Of a stretch of 64,000 bases of DNA, positions 48,548 through 62,639 are shown piece after piece. The notes under the pieces are model-generated. The model made no database searches. It saw nothing but the letters and a program-made list of their open reading frames with translations, and was not told the DNA's origin. The first letter of the stretch is position 1, and every line of letters begins with the position of its first letter. The position numbers and the translations under genes were made by a program. The stretch comes from Mesaphorura yosii (Eukaryota > Arthropoda > Collembola > Poduromorpha > Tullbergiidae): assembly GCA_009869945.1 (NCBI GenBank), contig WIXG01000204.1, positions 80,414 to 144,413 of the forward strand. Direction: 5' to 3'.

Positions 48548-50803
48548 TCAACAACAACGATAAGATTCAGTCCATCGACAGCTGGCACTGACACGCAGAG
48601 GCTTGCGATCTGACTAGGCGAAGATCACGACCTGAAAGGGCACAGAATTCACAGCATGAGTTTACAAACGAACACGACCAAGACCAAGGTGGCATTTTGC
48701 GAAAAGCTCATGTGCACGAGCCCGAACGTCGTAAATTTGCAGAAATTCCTCAAAACCGCAAATGACTCTACCGCTCATCGACTAAAATGGGAACGGAAAA
48801 TGAAACTAAAAACCAAAAATAAAAAATGAAAACTAAAAGAAAAGAAAAAGTTGAAATGACGGGAATTTGGCCAAGCAAAGCTGCTCCAAGACTGAAACGA
48901 AAACTGAAGTGAAATGAAGAGAAATGAAACGGATCAGAAGACAAGACAGCAAAATGCAAAATACCCGAACGGCGAACGGTAAGTAAGGCAAGGCAGAGTG
49001 CCGAGATGACGGGAGCTATAAATAGGCATCGTATCTCATCCGTGGACACACGACACGCAGCGCAGTGCTCAAAGACCCTCTTTCTTCTTCCGATTCCGAT
49101 TCCCGTCACCGTACTTCATTTTCCATTACGTTAGAAGTTACAGGGTGCTTTAGCTTTGCTTGTGTGCTCGGGCAGCTGATTGAGTCGTACAAACTGCTGA
49201 GTGCACACGTTGCAGTTTGCTTTTTTGCAATTGCAGTCTGATGTGAGTCTGCAATCGCAGCCCTCAGCGGTCGTTAAGCATTTCTTTCTCCCTTCCAAAC
49301 ATCTGTTGCTCCGATTTTTATTCAATTTTTAACCGTTGCTTTGTGTCTAGACAGAAACCGGCTTGCGGCTTGCGAGCAGAGGCCGAGGATGCGAACGGGA
49401 CTTTACTGTACTTGACCACTCGTCTATCGTTCGGGCCTCAGCCTCAGTCAGCGCTTTGTTGCAGCAATGCAATTTGTGCAATGAAACTCAGAGCGAAAAG
49501 TGGCAGATGTTTCCGATTCCTTCTCCCCGCCCGGCTCAGCACTGCACCGCGCTGCACTCGGCATTCGGAGCAACGGAAAACTTACAGCCCGTGTCAAAAC
49601 TGTACAGGGTTTAGCACATTGCAATGCTTTGTATCGCATTGCATGCTCCATGGCATTGCCATTGCTACGCTTCTTGACGCATTATGGAGCAGAACAGAGC
49701 AGAGCAGTAGCCGGGTTCCGAGAATGAGAATACACAGCAGGCACGGACCGAGAAAGAATTCTGCAGAGGCAAGACAAGGCAGGCAAGCCTCACCCTTCTC
49801 CTTGCCTTGCCCGTCTTCTGGAACTCGTGTCCTATGCTGTCTAGAGCCTCGATGGCTTCTTTCTTTCTCTTTCTCCATGTCCACAAATCTCTACTCAAAG
49901 CACACGCATTCATCGCCGGTGCGGGCAAAGAAGCGCAGCGTACGCGTTCGGGGATTCCAATTAATGGAGTGTGCGTTGTAGAAGAGGATAAAAGAAGGCA
50001 AAGCAAAGATGATTGCGAGATGATCGACTGACTTACGTGAATGATTCGAAAGAAGATGACTGGCGATTCTCGCGTCTTTTCTTGGCAGGCGTCTCGCGGT
50101 TGGCTTTCACCGACACCCTTCACTGCGTACAATCACAGTGCAGCGCGTGGAAGCTTGGTCCTGGTCGCTGCGACTTTCTGACTAGAGGTCGGACGAGTGA
50201 GACGGCGGCAGGAAACCAAACGGGAACTTGCAAAGAAGAAACTGAAGGGAAACGCAACGAATGGAAACGAAGATGAGACGACCACGACGGTGACGACGAC
50301 GGCTGCTGCTGCGACGAAGGGCCGGAGACCGGGGTCCAGAACCAAAATTAACCAAGAGGACTAACGAGAATTAATGAGAATGAACAATGAATGAATGAAG
50401 AAGAGTACGAAACGAGTAAGTAACGAGTAAGTTCGCTGGAGGTGTGCAACAACTAAAATGAAGCGGAGGACGGATGACCATTGCAGTATATAACAGCCAG
50501 CCAAGCCACCGAGCGGAGGGCACGGGAAAGGAAAGCAACGGGACAATGCAGTAAAACCGAAACCACTCCACTCGACTGCCGTGCTGCTGCTTCCTTGGCT
50601 GCTCTTCTCCTCTGCCTTGCCTTGCCTTGTGCTGGGCGAGAGGAGTGGAAAATGGGAAAGCGTCAGGAAAGGTTACGATGATGCGGTGAAAGGGAACTTT
50701 TACCATACGATCACAGTATTCCTCCTCGCTCAGAAACAGCAACGGCGCAGTACGGCTCCTGCGACTGGAAGACCAATCCCCGTCCGTCCGCAATGCCAAT
50801 AAC

Positions 50804-50829
50804 CCAGCCAGCCAGCCAGCCAGCCAGCC
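50804..50829. repeat. (CCAG)n tetranucleotide repeat
   Basis: Six consecutive CCAG units in the ELAV 5' flank. Confidence 0.8.
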
Positions 50830-51526
50830 TGAGTGTATGGAAATGGCAACCTCCAACGTCATGCTTTACTTTACTTTACTCCTACGTGCGATGAATGCCA
50901 TGGAAGCAAGTGAAATCGGTTCGCAGGCAAGGTGGGGCAATGCGAATCACTCGTGAGAGTCGGCATGTTTTCATTTCGTATTATTACCTGGTAATTGTGA
51001 TTGGATACCGAAGCCAGATCGCTGAATTCTGAGAACTTTAATTAAAATATTGACTCATCAAAGCAGTACAGTAAGCAGACATGGTAAAGCAGGAAATACA
51101 AATGCATTGAGTGTGAACGAGTATTTTGAGGGAGCGTAGAGGAGAAATGCGGAAAATCAATGAAGAGGGAGCCGACTCAACGGAGCAGACACTCGATTAG
51201 ACCGCTGCTGTTGCAGACAAACGCACTACGCAAGAAAGTAGGTAGGCAGCAGCCCAAATACTGCATGCGAATATTGTATGTGCCGACTCCAGCATTGCGT
51301 GAAGTACAACTACAACTACAAGAATGTAGTCATGTAATGCAGTGCGGTACGATGCGGCACGGCGGTTCCAGTTGCAGGGGAAGTAAATTTAATCCGTGCA
51401 CTGAATTCGAACGACTCAAAACGAATCGAGCTTGGATTCGCATTCGCAGCCATTTCTCCCCTTCTCGCCTCGCCTCTGCCTCTGCTGTCTTTGTTTTCTC
51501 TCGTCTTTCTCTGCGCTGTGCCCGGC

Positions 51527-51546
51527 TGCGGGTGCGGGTGCGGGTG
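51527..51546. repeat. (TGCGGG)3 repeat
   Basis: Three 6-nt units in GC-rich intergenic sequence. Confidence 0.7.
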
Positions 51547-52843
51547 CTCGAATCTCCAGTCAGGATTGAGTTACCGTTGCTCGCCGCCGCGCCGTGCGGT
51601 TGGATCGATATTTTTTCTAACGCTGCATGCTGTTGTATCAAATCCCCGCTCCGGCAAGGTTCAGAATGTAGAATGGATAATAGCATCAGATGTCCCGAGT
51701 TTTGCTCCCGTCTTGATTTTGGCGTTTTGGCATGTCAGTTTTGGGCCTTGGTCCGTTTCCATTATCGGGAATCCATGTCATTATGCATCGCGATGATGAT
51801 GGTGGTGATGATGATGACAGGCTCATTAGCTCGTCCCGGCACAGATACTCGCGATATTATTAATGCTATCGCGGCAAATGGGAAAAATCGCGCGTGTGAT
51901 GAAAATATTTCGGATTTTTTCGCATAGAATCCATTAGCGAATATTAGTCCGCGTGTCCGCGCTATTTCGTGCCGTGTGTGACCTGGCTTGGCTTGACTTG
52001 GCATGTAATAAATAATGCAGGGATGAAAATGAAAATGAGATGAATGCATAATGCGATGCGATGATGGGAGGCGTACGGCGAGATAAAAACGGGCTGATTA
52101 ACATAATCAGGGCGTTCAGTGTCCATTTTGCTGCCAGCTTGAACCGACCAAAAAACACGGCCACGACGCATTGTGAATTGAGACTTGAATTTTGGGGACT
52201 CCAGCCAGATTTGGGCAGTTTCTGGACAAATGATTGAGGCGATTCGCCGGCTGATCAACAGACCATCGAAAGCAGACCGTGCCGGCTCGGCGTAAATGTC
52301 GGCTGCGGGTAAGTCGATCATGGAGGCGGAGATTGGTAGTAATTAGAATTCAAAATTGCAAATAATTCATGGGTGCGATTTGCAAATTTCCCGTCCTCGA
52401 GTGAACGGCTCCCGAGTACAGGAAAATTGGAAAAGTTGCCACGACTCTTTTCCGAGAGCGAGTGCACGGAGACGCCGGAGAAGTATGCCGCACGAAATTA
52501 CAGACTTCGTGTCTGTGCCTCAGTCTCGGGCCTCTCAAGTGTTTGTTTAATTCCATGCACTCTGCATTCGCAAACTGGCGTTCTGAATCAGTTCCAATAC
52601 GAGCCAAGCACCGACGCGAGGTGCTTGACTTGATTTTCCAATGTAATGAAATACCTCACATTATTGGCATACGAATGAGTTTCACCTGTTTCGGTGCAGC
52701 GTGGAAACTCTGTCAATTCCCACAATGTCCCAAGTCCGTGCTGTCGCAGTCAGTCGCATAGTTCACCTCCTCCGGAGCTCATCAGTTGAATCGCTTTGTG
52801 CGCCGAGCCCCATTACGACACTCCACGGCACGACGTGGCGGTC

Positions 52844-55821
52844 ATGGAGCCGTGGGACCCGCTCTCCCACCCGCCCCTCATCCAAGTCCGCAAACAAGGT
52901 TGACGCTCCGATTACGTTTTTATTAGCTGTAGAAGCTGACCGCTGCGCTCTCTGCTATCGTTCTCGGCTGAGCTGAATTAATTTTGAATTGCAGAGTCCG
53001 ACTCGGAGGAGGAAGGCGGCCTCGGAAACGTGACCCGCGTCGTAATCCGCCCGCCGGGTCACTCGGGCAAAGCGAAACGCGGTCACCTGAGCTTCGACGC
53101 CTCGTTCGAGGGCGGCAACCTGGGCCGCGTAGACTTCATCTCGGAGTTTGAGTACGACCTCTTCATCCGGCCAGACACGTGCAACCCGCGCTTCCGGTTC
53201 TGGTTCAACTTTGTCGTGGACAACGTGCGCTCTGACCAGCGCGTTATTTTCAACCTCGTGAATCTGCACAAGACGCGGACGCTGTACCGGAGCGGAATGA
53301 CGCCACTTGTGCGCACGTCGTCACGGCCGCGGTGGCAGCGGCTGAGCGGCAAGCACGTGTACTATCATAAGTCGCCCGAACACCGTTCGCACTACATCCT
53401 CTCCTTCGCCTTCCTCTTCGACCGCGAGGAGGACGTGTTCCAGTTCGCCAGCTGCTTCCCGTACTCATACAGCAGGGCAGAGGCGCACCTCGCGGCGGTG
53501 CTCAGGCGCCAGCTCGCCTTCGTGCGCCACCAAACCCTCGCGCTTTCGCTGGTACGTCCATTCTTTCGTGACTAAGTATAACATTCCAATTGGGAAATAC
53601 GCACGCACTCTGCGCGCACTCTGTCGACGGCACGGAGAATGGAGAGAGGGGCTCACTTTCTATGCTTGTTTTCCCATTGACGCAGCAACAAAGAAGACTG
53701 AACTTGCTCACAATCGGAGGTCCTACAGTTGGCTCGGGTCCCGGCGGCCCTGGTCGTCACTGCAAAGTGGTGGTCATCATGGCACGATCGCACCCTGGTG
53801 AGACTCCTGCCTCCTTCGTGGTCCAGGGCCTCATCGACTTCATGCTGAGCTCGCACGTGGTGGCGGCCGCAATCCGCGAGCACGTTCAACTGCACGTGAT
53901 TCCGATGGTGAACCCCGACGGTGTGTTCATGGGCAACTTCAAGGCTTCTCTCATGGGCTACGACCTCAACCGCCAGTGGAACCAAGTCTCTGCCTACGCC
54001 CATCCGACCATTGCTGCTATCAAGACGCACCTCCTGCAAGTGGCTGCGAACAAGACGTTGGAGCTGGACATGGTGCTCGACCTGCACGCCCACTCTTCTC
54101 TCCTGGGCTCGTTCATCTACGGCAACTCGTACGACGATGTGTACCGCTTCGAGCGCCACATCCTCTTTCCCAAACTCCTCGCGCACAACACGCCTGACTT
54201 TAACACGTCACAGACGATGTACAATCGGGACCCAAACAAAGCGAGCACTGCGCGAAGGTTCTTGTGTGACATTCTGCCAAGTGTGGTCAACGTGTACACG
54301 CTGCAGGTCTCAATTTATGGGTACCAGCAACCCAAAACGGGGGCCCTGGTGCCGTATACCGAAGACGCGTACTACCGACTCGGTCGGAATCTGGCACGCA
54401 CAATCTTCGACTACTACAAGGCAACAGGAATAATTCCACAGACAATCGTCGCTCCACCTGAACGTGGAGCCGCCTCGTATGGGGCTGGCGGTGGAGGAGG
54501 GGGTGGGCAACCTGTCATCAAACGGAAGGACAAACAAAAGACACGCGGAGCACGCACTCGAGCCAGCGCGCATTCTAACGGCCGTGACGAGGGCGGGATC
54601 GTCAACGGAAACGGAAAGCCCAGCCTGCATTTGTCCCCTTTGAAAGTGAATTCTTCCATTTCCTCTTCGACGACGCCCTCCGACGAAGATAGCTCGAACT
54701 CGCGGTCTTCCTCGCCGTCACCTTCACCCGGCTTCGGCAACCACGAGCATCAAGCGCCCAACTCGCCAACGATGGGCACGATGCTCAATCCGGCGGCTGC
54801 CGGTTCGACACCCTCGTCGAGTACGTCACATGCTCGACGATCGCAGTCACAATCTCGTACAGCGAAACAGACGTCGCTTGATTCGATCGGCGAACCCACT
54901 GAGCTAGGATTGGTAACGGTTGGGGGCAATCGAGCAATGCTCAGATTCTCGAAGAACGGCGCGAGCAGACCCGTGTTGATGCCCACCAAATGCAAGACTT
55001 TCGACTTCAGTTGCCTCAGCCAACACACCCACTCACATGGTCCAGCGAAAGCGGGCGGGAAGAATTCAGGAGCGCGGCAGAAACTTCGTGAGAAAAGAAG
55101 CTTGATGGAACGCAGAAGAGAAATAAGACTTTTCGGATCGACGAAGGCTCGACGTTCAGGCCAAGGCCAAACCCAGGCATCGGATGTGAACGGTGCGGGA
55201 CGAGGAAAATACCGGAAAATAGGCGGCGGTGGGTTGATTGTCCGGGAGAGGAAACGAAAGGGCCTAAAATTGGGGCGAAGCGGTCCCGCCACCGTCAACT
55301 CTGACATTAGCCGGCAGCATCCGAATTTCTACCCTCCGTTTCTCACAATAATCGATTTGAGTGCCTTGAGCATGAGTTTGCACTTTGACTCGAGGAAGAG
55401 AATGCGGCAAGCAGCTGGCGATGGCGATGGCGTGGGTGTGGCTGCTGCCGCTGCGCGAGTGCGCCCGCCGGGCAGGGACGGTGGTGTGGATGACCGGGAC
55501 CCGGAACTCGAGCGACTCAAGAGGCAGGGAAAACTCAATCGGAGACGCCGCGCGGTGCTTTTCCGGGATTATGTGACCGACTGCTCGCCGTGGGATGAAG
55601 AGGATGAGAACACGAAGCCCGAGAGCCGGGACCGCGAAGCCTGGGCGATGGTCCAAGCGAAAGAGAGGAAGCAGGAAGACGAAGAGGCCGAACTGGCAGA
55701 GTTGGACGGCATTGGCATTGGCACAGGCACTGGGAGTGACTCGGACGGCTACTACTCGGCGCCACCGGCTACAGCGACTACGACGACAGAGAAAGAAATG
55801 CGACATGACACCAATGACTAA
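52844..55821 (+). CDS. AGBL4: Cytosolic carboxypeptidase 6 (CCP6/AGBL4)-like, M14 family
   Basis: CCPs trim or remove glutamate chains from tubulin and other proteins. Exons 52844-52898, 52995-53551 and 53686-55821 give 915 aa. The N-domain contains LGRVDFISEFEYDLFIRPDTCNPRF-type sequence, nearly identical to vertebrate CCP6. The zinc site is HPGE (His 53791-53793, Glu 53800-53802) with the third ligand in DLHAHSS (54085-54087); substrate-site Asn-Arg is in YDLNRQW. The position of the catalytic Glu in the family signature TLEVS is Gln here (CAG, 54304-54306, TLQVS), so activity is doubtful. The protein is about 400 residues longer than human CCP6. The tail is Ser-, Arg- and Gly-rich and ends in an acidic segment. 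Exon 1 was chosen by its Kozak context (GTCATGG) and phase match; the donor G|GTTGAC is weak. Confidence 0.92.
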
Positions 55822-56114
55822 TGATTTCGGAAAATTATGGTGCGTGCAATTTGTGAGTCAGCAAATGAATGAATGGTGCTATTACTGAAAACTACACAAT
55901 CAGACCATCCTGATATTAACGAAAAGCGTATCAATAATTCGTGCTACTCATTGAAGTCCTTAAACTTATTGCCATATCTCGCAAATGGCAAATGAGAAAA
56001 AATGCGTTGCTTATTTAATTCAAACATTTTCCTGAAAAACAGGCACCACAACGCAACGTTATGCCTTATAAGAATTCCTATTTACATTTTAGTATTTATG
56101 AATTACGATTGACA

Positions 56115-56120
56115 AATAAA
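56115..56120 (+). terminator. AGBL4: Poly(A) signal of the CCP6-like gene
   Basis: AATAAA about 295 nt after the stop. The sequence 55822-56482 holds this 3'UTR and the promoter of the next gene, with nothing else recognised. Confidence 0.5.
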
Positions 56121-56482
56121 ATGGCATCCCAGCGTCGCTTTGCAATTAGCCCCATATTATTGATCCAGTATGTAAAATACTATCATTGTCCCACTCGACC
56201 CTTGTTAAGTTTGGAGTATGGCTTCAGTCATTGACAATTGCTCCGGCTTCAACAGTTCAATACCCTCAGATTCTCCGAAAAGGCAACGCCCGCTCTCAAT
56301 TCTCGCTAAATAAGGTCACTTCCTAGTTCAACACTAAAATTAGAATCATGAGTTCACTGAGCTGAATTCCTAAAATTCATCTGAAATCTGAACGCAAAAG
56401 CGATAGCTCGAGTTCCTTGGCTTGCATTTTGCACGGCTCATCGTGAGTTGAGGTTCATTTCTACTTCCTGCCTTGTGCCAAA

Positions 56483-58644
<2,162 letters not shown>

Positions 58645-58711
58645 CGGGGACGAGAGAACGATCACCTCTTAAGTGGTAAAGGGACGTTGGGACGGCAAAA
58701 AAACGTTGTAA

Positions 58712-58717
58712 AATAAA
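58712..58717 (+). terminator. Poly(A) signal of the serine protease gene
   Basis: AATAAA 68 nt after the stop, repeated as AATAAATAAATA. Confidence 0.65.
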
Positions 58718-58759
58718 TAAATATATCAGTATCAAGCTCATCATTTTTACTGTCACCAA

Positions 58760-61700
58760 TTAATCACCATTTATGAAATTCTAGCGTAATTCACATTTTT
58801 TCACAAATTAAGGCTTTATTGCTTGGACACCGTTACATAAAAGCCCGTAAACAGCATGGAGGCATCGTGCTGGCCACAAAAGCGGTGGAAAGTACCTTTC
58901 TCTTTTCAATGTTACACATTTACTTTGTTATTTCGGTAATTAGCACGTACTTTAACGCACGCTGATGGTTAATTCACGGATGAACGACATTCGCAGTCCC
59001 GTTTGTTCCCACTCAATGGAAGCAGCCTTTTGGTAGAAAGTGGCCAGTGCAAAGGACTGAGAATTCAATCTGCAGTAAACAAACTTCGATAATTGCGCAT
59101 TTTATACGTACATGAAGTTTTTATTACTTTGGTGAGAGGGCGGGAACAGTCAGTCCGAAAACTAAACCTAAGGTATGCGTTTCCCCCCATTCCCAAATCC
59201 TGTCAGTACACTTTTCTCCGTTGCTATGGGAGATAGCGAAAAAATGACCGAAACAAAAAAATCGCATTTTCCGGCCTAGATTTGTACGCAACAAAGATTT
59301 TTGAAAAAAATTTGAATTTTAGACCCAGTTTTGAATGTTTGAAAGTTGCATAACCCCGAGAGATAGGGATGATAATTCAGATATCAAGATAAGATCATAA
59401 TTCAAGGATGTAATCTAACACTATTTAATTAACTAACAATTCTATTAAGGTCACTGTGGGGAATTTTAGCAGTGAAGTAAGCGTAAACAAAGCAATAAGC
59501 AAAGCAGGCAAATGTACAAGCTGAGCGGCTTCAAATTCAAGTGGGAGTCGGATGGTGAGAGGGAGGGGGTGGGGGAATTTATTTCTTACTTTTGAGGGCG
59601 CCTCACCAAAGGAACAGTTTTCCCACTGAATGTTTTTTTTTACACGTTTCGATTCATTACTCCAAAAATGTGCGCTTGCTCATTTAACACTCCCAAAGCA
59701 GTTGAGCATTGAAAACGACGTTGAACAATTGAACGGAAGATGGAGAGAAGCGCAAAAGACTTGTTGAGCAGTGAGGAGTTTTCTCACTCTTCTCATTCCC
59801 GCAAAGCAATCCGCATCACAGTCAGAATTTCGAGTGTGTGAACGCCGAATTAAAAGCCAACTTTGTGCTTAATTTGCGTTCTTTCAATATAATTGCTGAA
59901 TTTTAAAGCAGTTACTGTTGTAAATGCGATCTTAATTACATTAATGAACTTTGTTGAATGAAGAGCAATGGAACCTGTCCTGTCCACAGCCTTGGCTACC
60001 AGTTCATAATATTACTTTGTTGTATAAAATGCGTGCGCTATTACTATGTACTATTGCAAAATACGCAATATGCACTTTCCGGACCATGAAAGTCGCGCAA
60101 TAGCGCAAGGGGCCACCCCGCAATAAACTCCCCCTCACCAGCAATTATGTGGCGTGCAATAAACTGTATTGTACAAAAATGTTGTCCGGCGATAAACTGT
60201 CGGAGGCAACAATCTGGCACTTAATTTTACTCGGCAATAAACTAGTTGCAATAAACTGTTCTCGCGATAAACTGTCTTAGAGTCTGATTTAACTTAAGTC
60301 TAATTTATTTCTGAAGATTTAACTGTTGATGTGGAAAGTTAAGTAATTTCACTGGAATTTAACACTGGGCTAGGTTGTGACCTGCCTCCCTCGCGCGTTC
60401 AGTCCCATTATTTGTCTGGTCTACTCCAGATTAAATACAAAATTTATGAGCTCCGCGCCCGCACTTATCAGGAATTCATTAGTCAGTCTCACTTTCGATT
60501 TCGGACGACGGATTTCATGAGAAGTTTGAGATAAGTGGTAATTTATTCGCAATTACCAAACAGTCTGTACACAGGCCACGAGTGATAAGATACAGAACGA
60601 CTAATTAGCGTGCGTGGCCAAGAGTTATCATCAGTGGCTCGCTATTTGCTATTTACTATGCACTTAGTGCGATGTAGTGCGGCTAATGAACGGACATGGC
60701 ATGAACGGTGCTATGCACCTGTTCATCAGCTGTGCTGCACGCTGCACATCTTTTCACAACCTCGACAATCGAGTGCGGCAAGCAAAGCAGTTGTAGTTGT
60801 GGGCGCCCTTGCAAGAAAGAAAACGCATAATACAATAACTCTATAACAATAAACTGGAAATAATTGAATCATTCTCCTTAACGACGACGGGGAGTAAATT
60901 TTCTTCGCATTAATGACCGTCCTTTTGTTGCTCTTGTGTTCGCACACACGGAGAACACACAAGACAACAATGCCGAAGACTAAGAGCGGAGACGCAGAGT
61001 AAAATTAGGCAGAAAGAAGAACCTGTTTCGCTCTTTCCTTTACTTGGCTTTGGCTCTCGCTCAATTGGAGACTTCTTTGACTGTGGTAATGAGCACTTGT
61101 CTTCTTAATTCACGATAATGTGTCTCTTTACCTTTATCACACTAATAAATGCACTGCATTGCATTGTGATGGTGGCTGTGCCTTAAAACGCAATTAATTC
61201 CGCATTAAAGTGAGACAGAAAGGAAAATGAGTGCAAGCATGGGCACGGCACGGTATAGAAAATCCAATTCTCAGCTTCGATCCGTCCGTGTTTCACGTTG
61301 TTCGGCTCGACATGGGTCTGCATGATCTCGACTCTGTACGGAGCCTCCTGCATCCACATTGTTGCTGCTCACTTGCTTAGGTCGGTCGGTCGGCTTGAAT
61401 GCAGTGGCATGATAACACAATAATAAACCGTATCATATTAAACAATACGAGCCCAAAAACAAATTATGAAATATTTTATACTTCGTGCAGACATGCATGC
61501 AACATGCAACGCACTCAACGTCACGCTGCGTTGTGTAATGCGCTCGTTTTACTCCGTTTGGGACGACGTGGTTCAGGCAAACCCGCTGCACCGCAGCGCA
61601 GAGTTTGAGGTTTCTGGACCGCAGAGCCACGGCAGACCGAAACGGAGTATCGCATTATTGGGAGTGACAGTTTAATTTGAGAAACCATCGCCAATTGCAG

Positions 61701-62092
61701 AGCAACCAAGCAATTCTCGTAAATTGACAATTGCAATGCATGGCTTGAATCATGGCGAATTTGAAGGAATGTCGGATAGCAGAACCAAAATATATCCTGA
61801 CCGGGCTCATTTGCACTACAAAATGTAATCTTGGCTTCATGCAAATTATCGAATTGCGTGCATGCCTCGCTGCAGGCGCTGCAGCAGTGTCGTGAAACAT
61901 TTGCGCCTGTTTCCTACCTGCAGCTATTTTGCATACGACATTGGCCCACTTTCCTGCTCCATTCATCGGCAACGCATTCTCGATTCAACTTCCAATGTCA
62001 ATTCCTGATTTTAAAGTCTGCAATCAGCGTGGGAAAGCTTCGAGAAAAGAGTGCACGTTTTGGAGTAAATCTGTTTCCTGCCTGACGATGGA
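58760..62092. other. Gene-poor AT-rich intergenic region
   Basis: About 3.3 kb without a supportable gene. It contains the GCRATAAACT repeat cluster at 60120-60273, homopolymer A/T runs near 59270-59310 and 59630, and otherwise nothing I recognise. Confidence 0.5.
60120..60273. repeat. Six dispersed copies of GCRATAAACT
   Basis: Copies lie at 60120, 60156, 60189, 60234, 60248 and 60264 (each 10 nt), all in the same orientation. Four read GCAATAAACT and two GCGATAAACT, and four are followed by GT. Spacing is irregular (36, 33, 45, 14, 16 nt), so this is not a simple tandem array. Confidence 0.75.
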
Positions 62093-62100
62093 TATAAATA
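62093..62100 (+). promoter_or_regulatory. TATA box of the Cys-rich secreted protein gene
   Basis: TATAAATA 78 nt before the ATG coding start at 62178, with an initiator-like ATTCAGCA about 40 nt downstream. Confidence 0.6.
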
Positions 62101-62177
62101 CGGAATGGAAGCCGAGAGTTAGCATAGGATCCATTCAGCACTCAAATTCACCACAGCTCGCAAAAATATCTAGCACG

Positions 62178-62540
62178 ATGTCTCCAATTTCCGCGATCTG
62201 TATCGCTCTGCTCGTCTTTGTCGGGATGGCCGCCGGACAGGGCACTGAAACTACAACTGGAACGCCGTCGGGCGGTGGCGGTGGTGGAGCCGGTTTGTGT
62301 CAAGATCGTCCTCGCTCCGGCACCGTCAACGAGACGGAGCTTGGTGAACCGTGCACCAGCCTGTCAGAGACCGTTTGCTGGTACCAAGTGGAGCCACGAC
62401 CTGCAAGTGGAAACAACAGAATCTTCTATCGCTGCTCTCGTCGCACCGACGGCTCTCTCCGTTGGACTCCGTTCCAGTGTCCCATCTTCCAGCAGTGCAG
62501 CCTTACCACCAACGTCTTTGGCTGTGCCTGTGGACGTTAG
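62178..62540 (+). CDS. Small secreted Cys-rich protein, 120 aa
   Basis: The ATG at 62178 opens a signal peptide (MSPISAICIALLVFVGMAAG). I preferred it to longer in-frame starts because it follows the TATA box by 78 nt and gives the signal sequence. A Thr/Gly-rich spacer is followed by a compact domain with eight Cys (LCQDR, EPCTS, VCWYQ, YRCSR, FQCPI, QQCSL, GCACG), enough for four disulfides, and one NET glycosylation site. No family is recognised. Single-domain defence or venom-like peptides and carbohydrate-binding peptides have similar architecture, but nothing in the sequence decides among these. Single coding exon; poly(A) signal at 62614. Confidence 0.75.
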   Translation: MSPISAICIALLVFVGMAAGQGTETTTGTPSGGGGGGAGLCQDRPRSGTVNETELGEPCTSLSETVCWYQVEPRPASGNNRIFYRCSRRTDGSLRWTPFQCPIFQQCSLTTNVFGCACGR

Positions 62541-62613
62541 GCGGTCACTACTGATGAGTAGGCAAGTAGTCCAGCAAAGAATTCTGGTGTAAAAATCTGC
62601 AGTCAATTGACGA

Positions 62614-62619
62614 AATAAA
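62614..62619 (+). terminator. Poly(A) signal of the Cys-rich protein gene
   Basis: AATAAA about 75 nt after the stop codon. Confidence 0.6.
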
Positions 62620-62639
62620 TGTGCGTGTTTAAAACTCAA

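Noticed and set aside
51160-51927. 255-codon open frame between ELAV and CCP6
   Set aside because: Arg/Ser/Cys-rich composition without domain, signal or splice context; overlaps other equally long frames, as expected from GC-richer intergenic DNA.
61929-62540. Longer in-frame version of the Cys-rich protein
   Set aside because: The extension lies upstream of the TATA box and has no signal peptide; the start at 62178 is better supported.
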